Part shown: positions 1-6,519 of the stretch, one piece after another | How the letters are laid out: each line of letters starts with the position of its first letter | How positions within the stretch are numbered: position 1 is the first letter of the stretch | Source of the DNA: Geobacter sp. UBA6169 | GTDB lineage: Bacteria; Desulfobacterota; Desulfuromonadia; Geobacterales; Pseudopelobacteraceae | Direction of reading: 5' to 3' | DNA: 7,969 bases | NCBI GenBank assembly: GCA_002422265.1 | Contig: DIUB01000077.1 | Location: 5,745-13,713 of the forward strand | The notes under the pieces: generated by a model | What the model was told of the DNA's origin: nothing | Database searches by the model: none | Seen by the model: the letters and a program-made list of their open reading frames with translations, nothing else | Program-made: the position numbers and the translations under genes

Positions 1-286
1 AGTTGCCCAGCATCTCAAAGAAGGTGTGGTGACGGGCGGTACGCCCCACGTTCTCCAGGTCGTTATGCTTGCCACCGGCCCGTACGCACTTCTGGGATGA
101 GGCGGCCCGGTAGTAGCCCCGGTCTTCCATACCCAGGAAACAGTCCTTGAACTGGTTCATACCGGCATTGGTAAACATCAGCGTCGGATCGTTGTGGGGG
201 ATCAGGCCGGAGCTGCCAACCACCACATGCCCCCGCTCTTCAAAAAACTTCAGAAAACGTGCGCGAATATCATTTCCGGTTATCAC
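1..286 (-). CDS. alaS: Alanyl-tRNA synthetase, N-terminal part (truncated by window edge)
   Basis: AlaS charges tRNA-Ala with alanine in the cytoplasm and is a class II synthetase. Only the first 95 codons lie in the window, and the gene runs off the left edge. The translation contains the family's motif 1 region (GLIPHNDPTLMFTNAGMNQF, residues 27-46) and the start of the motif 2 region (KCVRAGGKHNDLENVGRTAR, residues 66-85, then HHTFFEMLGN). The start is a GTG at 284-286, giving M-I-T-G-N-D-I-R. The only nearby ATG (271-273) is out of frame, and AGGAGGGG at 297-304 is well placed for the GTG. The gene begins 5 nt downstream of the previous stop codon, so it is very likely co-transcribed with the envelope genes. 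I see no T-box, leader or terminator before it. Identity is certain; the exact start is very likely. Confidence 0.97.
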   Translation of the reverse strand, partial: MITGNDIRARFLKFFEERGHVVVGSSGLIPHNDPTLMFTNAGMNQFKDCFLGMEDRGYYRAASSQKCVRAGGKHNDLENVGRTARHHTFFEMLGN

Positions 287-290
287 TGGT

Positions 291-620
291 TTACTTCCCC
301 TCCTGTGCTTGGCGGCGTTTGTCTGTAACGGTCACATCAGTGGGCAGCCAGGTCTCAATGTAGCGCCCCTCTTCGTCAACTTTATTCACATAACGTTTGA
401 CTTCGCCGGTCTGGCTGTCTAATAAAAACACCGCTTGAGAGACATAGGTCTCCTTGCGTTTCAGATCAAAGGTAGTGTAACTACCCTGAAACAGCTGATA
501 ACGTCCTGATTCCACACAGGCTGCCAGCTCACGGACAACTCCCTTCTGCTGATTGGCCTCACCCCATACCGGCACCAGCATTGTACAGACTATTGCCAGA
601 ACTATCAGATTTCTTCTCAT
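291..620 (-). CDS. Small secreted protein of unknown function (109 aa)
   Basis: I do not recognise the family. The protein starts MRRNLIVLAIV, with a basic n-region and a hydrophobic core to about residue 18. Signal peptidase I cleavage probably falls near WGEA (about residue 22), leaving some 87 mature residues in the periplasm or outside. The mature part has one cysteine (Cys35). Residues 39-79 look like alternating beta strands: GRYQLFQGSYT, then SQAVFLLDSQTGEVKRYVN. The phrase FLLD-x-x-TG-x-V-x-x-Y is of the kind seen in strand-turn-strand units of beta-propeller-like or other small all-beta secreted proteins. The C-terminus is charged and hydrophilic. An in-frame ATG exists upstream at 680, but it lies inside the previous gene. 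The ATG at 618-620 has AGGGGAAG just upstream and gives a proper signal peptide. It follows the FN3 gene by 10 bp and precedes alaS by 4 bp, so it belongs to the same transcript. A role with the envelope proteins is inferred from position only. Confidence 0.8.
   Translation of the reverse strand: MRRNLIVLAIVCTMLVPVWGEANQQKGVVRELAACVESGRYQLFQGSYTTFDLKRKETYVSQAVFLLDSQTGEVKRYVNKVDEEGRYIETWLPTDVTVTDKRRQAQEGK
297..304 (-). promoter_or_regulatory. Shine-Dalgarno of alaS, inside the preceding gene
   Basis: The minus strand reads AGGAGGGG, about 10 nt before the GTG at 286. It lies within the last codons (Gln-Glu-Gly) of the small secreted protein gene. It decides the alaS start, because no in-frame ATG is available nearby. 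Translation of the upstream gene must run across this site, which suggests translational coupling. Confidence 0.75.
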
Positions 621-622
621 AG

Positions 623-630
623 CTTCCCCT
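623..630 (-). promoter_or_regulatory. Shine-Dalgarno deciding the start of the small secreted protein
   Basis: The minus strand reads AGGGGAAG directly after the TAA of the FN3 gene, with a 2 nt gap to the ATG at 618-620 (5 nt counted from the AGGGG core). This supports the 109 aa form, which begins with a signal peptide, over a longer 129 aa reading that would start inside the upstream gene without a signal sequence. Confidence 0.6.
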
Positions 631-2859
631 TTACTCAATCGCCAGCAGCGCTGAAGGCTCGCTTTCAAGACCATCGGCATCCTCGACAGTCAGAAACAGC
701 TCAAGCTTGCCCGGCTCAGTCACCTTCCACTCTGTTGTCTCTACGGTTGCCAGCTTCTGACTGCCCAAAAAACTCTTCTTGTAGACATGATAGCGTTTGA
801 TATCCGGCTGGTTCGCTGCCTGCCATCCGATCAGCCTGGCGGCACGATCTTTAACCTGTACCCCGGTAACCGGAGCGGGCAACGGCTTGGTACTGCCCTC
901 TGCAACACCGGACAGTGCACCCACCAGACGGTCACGGTCAACGGCCTGCACCTGATACTGGTAGGTGGTGCCATCTTTCAGATCACTATCCACCAGCTGT
1001 GTATCAGCCGTCTGTTTCAGCAGCTTGAAGCCACCATCACCCTGTTTACGGAACAGGTGATATTCAGCGATATCCTGCTCAGGATTTTTGCTCCAACGCA
1101 CCGTAACACGACGCGGTTCCCCTCTGGATGCCTGCAATCCCTGCGGTGCTGTCGGCGCCGCCTTGGTCACCGCCATAACCCGGCTGCTGAGTGGACTGAC
1201 TGCACTACCGGCATTAACTGCTGCAATGACATAGGCGTAGCTCGCTGCATCCTTGAGCGGCTCAGCGTCATCACGATAACTGCGTTTATCAGCCGCAACC
1301 TCGGCTATCCTGACCAGTTTATCCTGGCCTGCTTCACCGCGATAGAGATGGAATACCGTAATTTCGTCATCCGGCACTGCCGTAGACTCCCAGGTCAGGG
1401 TCACCCTGCGGGGTTCGCCCTGTCCAGCGGTCAGCTTGACCGGTGTCGGGGGCAGATCACGGGTGGTGGCCATCACTTCCGGTGACGGGCCGCCGGTCCC
1501 CTGCTCCTTGCTGAAGGCAACAATCCGGTACCAGTAGTTGGCCTTGTCGGTCAGGTTCGTATCTGTGTAGGTGGTCTGCGTCCGGTCATTAATGGCAGCC
1601 AGCTCCTGATAGGGGCCTTCCTTGGCTGGTGCCCGCTGGATGCGGTAGCCGGTCACACCGGCAAAGGGGTGTACCTGCCACGAAAGCGGAATCCTCCGTA
1701 CCTTGCCGCTGGCCGCTGTCAATCCGGCTGTGGCTGCCGGTGTCGTAACCGAGAGCTGAACAGAACGTTCACTTTCTGCGCCGGCCTGGTTCAGTGCGGT
1801 AATCAGGTACAGGTAGGTCACGCCGTTGGCAAGCCCCTGGTCTCTGAAAACGGCCGGCTCATCAGAACTGGTCCCGACCGGCACAAACTCCTTTTCCGCA
1901 GCAGTGCGTCGATATATCCGCACCCCCCTGGGCATCATCCGCTCATCTCCACCGCTAGAGGGACGCTGCCGCCAGCTGAGCACCGCACCACCCAGTATCG
2001 GCTCTACATTCATGAAAATCGGCACTGCCGGCGCGATTGACGTTGCCCCGCGTACCGGTTTGGTGGGCTCACTGGCAGAACCGCCGTGTCCCACTGCAAC
2101 AACCCGATAGTAATAGGTTTCATTCAGGCGCAATTGTTCATCGCTGTAAGCCGGTTCCGTTACCGTGGCCACGGTATTGAACGGCCCCTGTTCACTGGGG
2201 CTGCGCATTACCATGTAGCCGATGACCCGGCCAGGTTCAGGATAGGTCCAGCTGAGCCGTATGGCATTGGTTGCCCCAGCTGCCAAGACACCCTGCACCG
2301 GTTGCAAGGGTGTTGTTGCCACGACAGCTACCGGTGCAGCGGACTTTTCTGCTGCTGCCCGAATCCTCTGGGCCAACCCCTGCAGCACCTTGGGGGCCTC
2401 TGCCTCGTGCATGCGCAGTTTCTCGGTCAGCACCACTTGCTGGCCACGCATGCCAAGCACCTGCAGATCAAGGGTCGTCCCGCTGGCCTGAGTCATGACC
2501 GTACCGCTGACCAGATAGTCTACCCCCAACCGTCCGCCCAGGCGCTGCAGCTGTTCACGACCCAGGGCATCAGATCTGATCCCCTCCAGATCCATAACCG
2601 ATTCAAGCCGTTTGCGTTCAGTCACCTCAAAACCGCCGCTACGCTCAAGCTCGTTCAGCAGCATGGTCGTTAAAAAATCTGTCACTGCCATGGCCTCCAT
2701 ATTGGTGGCCACAAACGGTACACACCCCAGACGTGAACGGAAACGTTGTTCAGCAGCCTCGCCTGGTTGCGCCGAAAGACCCGCTACTGCCAGGCAGGCA
2801 ACCACCAACACCATACAGAAACGGACCAGCTGTTTACGATAGTTGCCAGGCAATACCAT
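631..2859 (-). CDS. Secreted protein with CsgG/TolB-N-like domain and six fibronectin type III domains
   Basis: This is a 742 aa exported protein. Residues 1-36 form a Sec-type signal: a basic n-region, hydrophobic residues 12-29, and likely cleavage near SA/QPG or EA/AEQ. Residues 40-150 resemble the CsgG/FlgO/TolB-N alpha/beta fold: a VPFV strand, a helix with TTMLLNELERSGGFEVTER, then LGGRLGVDYLVSGTV. A linker rich in Ala and Val (165-183) follows. Six FN3 domains then lie at about 184-273, 275-373, 374-466, 468-565, 567-657 and 659-742. Each has the FN3 pattern of a Trp in strand B (LSW, LTW, VRW, IGW) and Tyr in the Y-x-Y/Y-x-V strand F. FN3 arrays usually act as rigid spacers or binding modules on extracellular or periplasmic proteins. 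There is no C-terminal anchor or sorting signal. The ATG at 2859 follows the lipoprotein stop by 5 bp with only a weak Shine-Dalgarno, so reinitiation is likely. Domain architecture is clear; the cellular role is unknown. Confidence 0.85.
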   Translation of the reverse strand: MVLPGNYRKQLVRFCMVLVVACLAVAGLSAQPGEAAEQRFRSRLGCVPFVATNMEAMAVTDFLTTMLLNELERSGGFEVTERKRLESVMDLEGIRSDALGREQLQRLGGRLGVDYLVSGTVMTQASGTTLDLQVLGMRGQQVVLTEKLRMHEAEAPKVLQGLAQRIRAAAEKSAAPVAVVATTPLQPVQGVLAAGATNAIRLSWTYPEPGRVIGYMVMRSPSEQGPFNTVATVTEPAYSDEQLRLNETYYYRVVAVGHGGSASEPTKPVRGATSIAPAVPIFMNVEPILGGAVLSWRQRPSSGGDERMMPRGVRIYRRTAAEKEFVPVGTSSDEPAVFRDQGLANGVTYLYLITALNQAGAESERSVQLSVTTPAATAGLTAASGKVRRIPLSWQVHPFAGVTGYRIQRAPAKEGPYQELAAINDRTQTTYTDTNLTDKANYWYRIVAFSKEQGTGGPSPEVMATTRDLPPTPVKLTAGQGEPRRVTLTWESTAVPDDEITVFHLYRGEAGQDKLVRIAEVAADKRSYRDDAEPLKDAASYAYVIAAVNAGSAVSPLSSRVMAVTKAAPTAPQGLQASRGEPRRVTVRWSKNPEQDIAEYHLFRKQGDGGFKLLKQTADTQLVDSDLKDGTTYQYQVQAVDRDRLVGALSGVAEGSTKPLPAPVTGVQVKDRAARLIGWQAANQPDIKRYHVYKKSFLGSQKLATVETTEWKVTEPGKLELFLTVEDADGLESEPSALLAIE
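634..2310 (-). repeat. Tandem array of six FN3 domain-coding units
   Basis: Six FN3 units of about 84-100 residues each follow one another without long linkers. Units 4 and 5 share a near-identical opening, GEPRRVT-x-x-W, spaced 99 residues apart (residues 481 and 580). Unit 3 has the related GKVRRIPLSW at 385. This points to internal duplication of units 3-5, with units 1, 2 and 6 more diverged. The pattern is seen in protein sequence; I did not find long exact DNA repeats. Confidence 0.75.
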
Positions 2860-2864
2860 ACCGG

Positions 2865-4850
2865 TTACCCATGTTTCTCAACTGACTGCAGGTGCTGTTC
2901 AATACCCTTGCGAGCCTGTATGGAAATCGGGCTGACTACATTTTTGACCTCTTCGGTCATCATGGCATCCAGATACCGCTCCAGCACCAGATCCCCGCCA
3001 TTTTTCTTGGCCAACAGCTCAGCAGCCTGCAGGTAGCCTGCCTGACGATTCTGGAAACGCGACAGCACCAGGTGTCCCAGCTCGGCAATGGCATCATCGA
3101 CCGCTTTTTCGAGCAACACAGCATCGGATGGCAGCTCCAGCGGGTCAAAGGCGATCTTGGCAAAATCAACCCCTTCTGAATACTTATCTTCAGCGACCTT
3201 GCGGCTCTTGATCGTGGTAGTGATTACCACCTCGCCGGACTCCACATCAATCACGCGGAAGGAGAGAGCCACGTTAGCGGTTTTTATGTGGGTACCCACC
3301 TTGTATTTGACGGTCTCCCTGATCTCTTCGCTGATCAGGGATGGTGGTGCAATCGCCAGCTGTTCCTTAGTAGGGGCTGGATTCGTCAACAACCAGCTCT
3401 GGTAGGCTGGATTAGGCACTTGCTTGGTGGCTACCACCACGTTGACCATCTTGGAGCCTTCTTCAGCACTCTTTTCCACGTTGTACTGCAGTACGCTGCC
3501 GAAGATAAAGATATCGGTGCCTTTCAGCTTGCCGGTCTTTTTGGCAGACTCAATGTCATACAAACCTGCCTGGCCGAACTCGATCTCCTTGATAATGGCC
3601 CCCAGCACGTCACGGGCCAGAATTTTCACGTCACTACTGGCATTCTTGGTCATGTAGGAAAGCAGGCTGTCGGTCACCAGACGACCTGAATCAGTACTGT
3701 TGGTGGGCGGGGCAAAGTCCATGATGGCAATTTTCTTCACCACCCGCTGGCGTAGCCGGTCCTTCAGGTTTTGCAGTCGCTGTTGCCCCTCACGGTCACC
3801 ACCGGCAATACGCATGGAAAGGTCTTGCCAGTACCAGGCATTGCCCAACAGGCCGGCTGCTTCCTGCTCCTGGGAACGTGCCGTCATCTCTGCGGCCAGT
3901 TGTCTGCGCAGCTCAACCCCTTCACCTTCATTCATCAAGGTCGGCGAAAACAGCATACCGGCCTGCAGCATCTGATAGGCGGTGAAGAGCTTTTTCTTGC
4001 TCAAAAGCACCGTACCCTGCTGCAACATCCGCTGGGCACCCTGCTGCTTGAGTTCCGTCATCCTGGTCTGCAGCTGCTGGTCAGGCTGCAACCCCTGTGC
4101 CTTACGCAGGTACTCCGCCACCTGCACCCATTGCTGCTGCTTGGCAGCCTGCTCAGCCTTGGCAAACCAGGCCGGCGCAGTGTTTTTGGCTTTTGCCTCC
4201 TGCAGCAGTCCGGCCACCTGCTGATTCTGGGGTTGGAAGGCCAACGCCTGCTCCAGGCTGGCAATCATGCCGTCCAGATCATCCTCTGTCCGCTGCCGAT
4301 CCGCTTCTTTCAGATAGTAGCCCATAGCCGACGATTCAGTCTGAGGCAACTTGATCATCAAATCCAGATAGCCGGGATAAAATTGCTTGATTTCTCTCAA
4401 TTTATTAACTGCTGTCGGCCAATCCTTCAACTCGGCAGCCTTGGTTGACGCGGTATACAGCTCTTCAGCACGCTTCAGCAGGGCATCCATCTGTTTTTTG
4501 ACATTGTCGGCAAGCACCTTGGCCTGACTGTTGTTCGGATCTGCCTTCAGCGCCTTATCCAGCTCCAGCTGGGCTGACCGCAGCTGATCATAACCGATTG
4601 AATCACCCTGCAGATGCTTTTTACAGCGATCCACAAAACGGGCAGAGGCAGCTGCACGCGCCGCTGCAAGGGTGGTACGGTACTCCTGATTGTCCTGTTC
4701 CTTGGATAGCGCCTCTTCATACAGGGTGATGGCTTCATCAACACGTCCCTGACGCTCCAGCTGTCGGCCCAACTCAAAGCTTTCCTTGCCGGGATTGTTG
4801 CAACCGGCCAGCACCACCACCAAGCTGAGCACCATAAGTATTCGTCTCAT
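2865..4850 (-). CDS. Outer-membrane lipoprotein with TPR-like N-terminal half and CsgG-like domain
   Basis: This is a 661 aa lipoprotein. The lipobox LAGC places the lipidated Cys at residue 17, followed by Asn, with no Asp at +2, so Lol export to the outer membrane is expected. Residues 20-365 are helical and TPR-like (SFELGRQLERQGRVDEAITLYEEAL at 24-48; similar helix pairs near 90-118, 124-160, 178-206 and 228-255). A Gln-rich stretch spans about 205-280. Residues 370-600 match the CsgG fold: KKIAIMDFAPP at 372, a helix with LVTDSLLSYM, GTDIFIFGSVLQY at 444, and VALSFRVIDVESGEVVITTTIKSRKV at 527-552, the counterpart of the CsgG stretch VNLRVVNVSTGEILSSVNTS. E. coli CsgG is only about 277 aa and forms a ring-shaped curli secretion pore, so this protein has a large extra N-terminal half. 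An ATGA overlap and a strong AAAGGAGG fix the start. A pore or periplasmic scaffold role is inferred. Confidence 0.87.
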   Translation of the reverse strand: MRRILMVLSLVVVLAGCNNPGKESFELGRQLERQGRVDEAITLYEEALSKEQDNQEYRTTLAAARAAASARFVDRCKKHLQGDSIGYDQLRSAQLELDKALKADPNNSQAKVLADNVKKQMDALLKRAEELYTASTKAAELKDWPTAVNKLREIKQFYPGYLDLMIKLPQTESSAMGYYLKEADRQRTEDDLDGMIASLEQALAFQPQNQQVAGLLQEAKAKNTAPAWFAKAEQAAKQQQWVQVAEYLRKAQGLQPDQQLQTRMTELKQQGAQRMLQQGTVLLSKKKLFTAYQMLQAGMLFSPTLMNEGEGVELRRQLAAEMTARSQEQEAAGLLGNAWYWQDLSMRIAGGDREGQQRLQNLKDRLRQRVVKKIAIMDFAPPTNSTDSGRLVTDSLLSYMTKNASSDVKILARDVLGAIIKEIEFGQAGLYDIESAKKTGKLKGTDIFIFGSVLQYNVEKSAEEGSKMVNVVVATKQVPNPAYQSWLLTNPAPTKEQLAIAPPSLISEEIRETVKYKVGTHIKTANVALSFRVIDVESGEVVITTTIKSRKVAEDKYSEGVDFAKIAFDPLELPSDAVLLEKAVDDAIAELGHLVLSRFQNRQAGYLQAAELLAKKNGGDLVLERYLDAMMTEEVKNVVSPISIQARKGIEQHLQSVEKHG

Positions 4851-6034
4851 TTTGTACGTCCTCCTTTAGCAGAACGAGGCTGCCAGCGCGCCTGCAAATG
4901 CCCCGCAGAATATCCGGCAACCGACAGGGTCGCCCGCTCCAGCTCCAGTGAACCCAGATCATCCACAACGTCACGAAGCGCACCGGTAATCTCAAGATCC
5001 AGGCGCAGCTGATGATCTTTATAGCCACGGTCGTGAACCGTTTCAACGTTAACGGCCTGTTCTCGCAGAACCTCTTGCAGATGTGCTATCTCACCAACCG
5101 GGATACCGGCCACGGTCATCCGGACAGTCCGTACCCCGGTCACCCGCTTGGTCCAGGCTGCAATCATCTGGCGATGCAATGCCTCGGTTATCTCCACCGC
5201 AGCCTTCTGCAGTGCCTCGGCACCTGCGGCTGCAGGATTCACATTCAGGGCACGTTGTGATGACTGGGCTGTGGCCAACAGCGTCCCGGTCTCCACCTCA
5301 ACCGCCTTGGCAGTGGCACTCACCTGCACCGGACGCAGACTGGTTCCGCCCAGAGCAGGCGCAGCACTGGCATCGGCCCGCCCGATGATCACCACCTCTG
5401 CACCACCAGCTGCTGCGGCCCGGACCACAGCATCGGTCTGGTCACCACCACCTTTGGCAGCCTCACGTTCCACTGCCAGCATGGCCTGCCGGTCAACCAG
5501 GGCATACCCGCGCTTGCCCAGGGTTGCTATCAGTTGGGTTTCTACAGTACCGCCGGGGATCGGTTGTCCATCGGTATTTTTTTCCAGTACCACCACGGCA
5601 ATTCTCGGTTTGCCCACCTTCCTGATCAGCAGCCCGGCATCATCCAGTCCCTGTTCCAGCTTGTAACGTGAAACAGCGGCAAAGATCCTGATCCGATAGG
5701 CGTCTGTCTCAGCGGTCTCGGAAAGAATCCGGTAGGTCTTGATAAAACCATGACTTCTGGCAAAGATTTTGTCGTTGAGCAGCTCTGAGTCTTTCACCAC
5801 ACTCTTGGATTCCACCGCCACCCCGACCACCTGTTCAACGGCACGACGGAAGGCGTTCTGCAGGGCGGCTTCTCTGGCCTGATCCTTACGTCCGCCCGTG
5901 ATACCGGCATACCCTTCAGCCTCAACGCCGCCACCGATCTGCTCCGCCCAAGTCGGATACACCGGAAAAACCCATGCTGCCAGCAGCAGTACCATAGCCA
6001 GCATCGTCAGACGCCTGTCGATTATCAGCCTCAT
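4847..6034 (-). CDS. FlgT-like periplasmic protein (FlgT_N/LPP20-like, CsgG/TolB-N-like middle, alpha/beta C-terminus)
   Basis: This is a 395 aa exported protein. Its signal peptide spans residues 1-30, with hydrophobic core LAMVLLLAAWVF and a PTWA/EQ cleavage site. Residues 36-131 resemble the N-terminal domain of flagellar FlgT and LPP20-type proteins: VEAEGYAGI, a helix with DQAREAALQNAFRRAVEQVVG, and HGFIKTYRILSE followed by a Y-x-I-x-I strand. Residues 143-290 resemble the CsgG/TolB-N-like middle domain (RIAVVVLEKN, a helix, RGYALVDRQ, GAEVVIIGRADA, then AKAVEVETGTLLAT). Residues 297-385 look like a further small alpha/beta domain. In Vibrio, FlgT builds the H ring around the flagellar basal body. 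No flagellar gene lies in this window, so the role here may be in another envelope complex. It overlaps recX by 4 nt (ATGA) and has GGGGGGAG at 6041-6048 upstream. Fold assignment is by eye. Confidence 0.82.
   Translation of the reverse strand: MRLIIDRRLTMLAMVLLLAAWVFPVYPTWAEQIGGGVEAEGYAGITGGRKDQAREAALQNAFRRAVEQVVGVAVESKSVVKDSELLNDKIFARSHGFIKTYRILSETAETDAYRIRIFAAVSRYKLEQGLDDAGLLIRKVGKPRIAVVVLEKNTDGQPIPGGTVETQLIATLGKRGYALVDRQAMLAVEREAAKGGGDQTDAVVRAAAAGGAEVVIIGRADASAAPALGGTSLRPVQVSATAKAVEVETGTLLATAQSSQRALNVNPAAAGAEALQKAAVEITEALHRQMIAAWTKRVTGVRTVRMTVAGIPVGEIAHLQEVLREQAVNVETVHDRGYKDHQLRLDLEITGALRDVVDDLGSLELERATLSVAGYSAGHLQARWQPRSAKGGRTK
4860..4867 (-). promoter_or_regulatory. Strong Shine-Dalgarno of the CsgG-like lipoprotein gene
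   Basis: The minus strand reads AAAGGAGG, 9 nt before the ATG at 4850. It lies in the last codons of the FlgT-like gene. It is the best match to the anti-Shine-Dalgarno in the cassette, suggesting the lipoprotein is made in larger amounts than its neighbours. Confidence 0.7.
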
Positions 6035-6519
6035 ACCTGTCTCCCCCCGCCAATTCCCTGAAGCACCAGCATGCGCACCACAGAACCGCCATACCCCCTG
6101 CGCTGCAGAAAGCCGGCCACTCTGCGGCGCTCCCGGTCATCAGACTGCTGCGGATCAAAGGCGGGATAGCGGCGTTTCAACAAACCTTGTGCGCACTCCA
6201 GCTGATCATCCAGAGCAGCTTCTTCGTGCAGCAACTCATCAGCGAGAACCTGATCAACACCTCGCCGCATCAGTTCCTGACGCAAGCGGTATCCGACAAA
6301 CCGTCCGGTTTCTCTGGCTGAGGACACAAAACGCTCGGCAAAACGCCGATCCTGAAGATACCCTTCGCCTTCAAGTCGTTCAACCGCTGCGGTCGACTCT
6401 GAGCGACTGAACCCTTTCTGCAACAGCCGCTGCAGCAGTAAGCGCACGGTAAAATCACGCCCCGTCAACAGACGCAGCGCCGCCAGATAGCAATCTCCGG
6501 TCGGCCTAGTAACGGTCAA
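6031..6519 (-). CDS. recX: Regulatory protein RecX
   Basis: RecX binds RecA filaments and limits their growth, modulating recombination and the SOS response in the cytoplasm. The 162 aa length is normal (E. coli RecX is 166 aa). The sequence shows the all-helical tandem three-helix repeats of the family: AALRLLTGRDFTVRLLLQRL near residues 13-32, the hallmark helix ERLEGEGYLQDRRFAERFV at about 47-65, then GRFVGYRLRQELMRRGV at 72-88. The C-terminal repeat ends FLQRRGYGGSVVRMLV. The start is TTG at 6517-6519. It lies within the last codons of the ATPase gene, giving a 14 nt overlap, and GAGGAG at 6530-6535 is well spaced for it. There is no ATG early in the frame. Its separation from recA by a pilus ATPase gene is less usual than direct recA-recX adjacency. 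Confidence 0.93.
   Translation of the reverse strand: MTVTRPTGDCYLAALRLLTGRDFTVRLLLQRLLQKGFSRSESTAAVERLEGEGYLQDRRFAERFVSSARETGRFVGYRLRQELMRRGVDQVLADELLHEEAALDDQLECAQGLLKRRYPAFDPQQSDDRERRRVAGFLQRRGYGGSVVRMLVLQGIGGGRQV

Noticed and set aside
291..680. Longer 129-residue version of the small secreted protein
   Set aside because: It would start inside the FN3 gene and hide the signal peptide. The ATG at 620 has a good Shine-Dalgarno and begins the signal sequence.
787..1485. Plus-strand open frame of 232 codons opposite the FN3 gene
   Set aside because: It is opposite a clear FN3 coding region, is low in recognisable structure and rich in Cys, Arg and His, and has no convincing ribosome binding site.
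2782..2805. Possible lipobox (LVVAC, Cys22) in the FN3 protein
   Set aside because: The residues after Cys22 (LAVAGLSA) continue the hydrophobic core, and signal peptidase I sites follow near residues 30 and 36, so an ordinary secreted protein is more likely. It cannot be fully excluded.
4021..4260. CTG/CAG-rich stretch resembling a trinucleotide repeat
   Set aside because: The triplets are interrupted and in frame, encoding the Gln/Leu-rich helices of the lipoprotein; there is no true tandem repeat.
3771..4448. Plus-strand open frame of 225 codons opposite the TPR half of the lipoprotein
   Set aside because: The Leu/Gln/His-rich translation reflects the CAG/CTG-rich codons of the Gln- and Leu-rich coding strand; no domain is visible.
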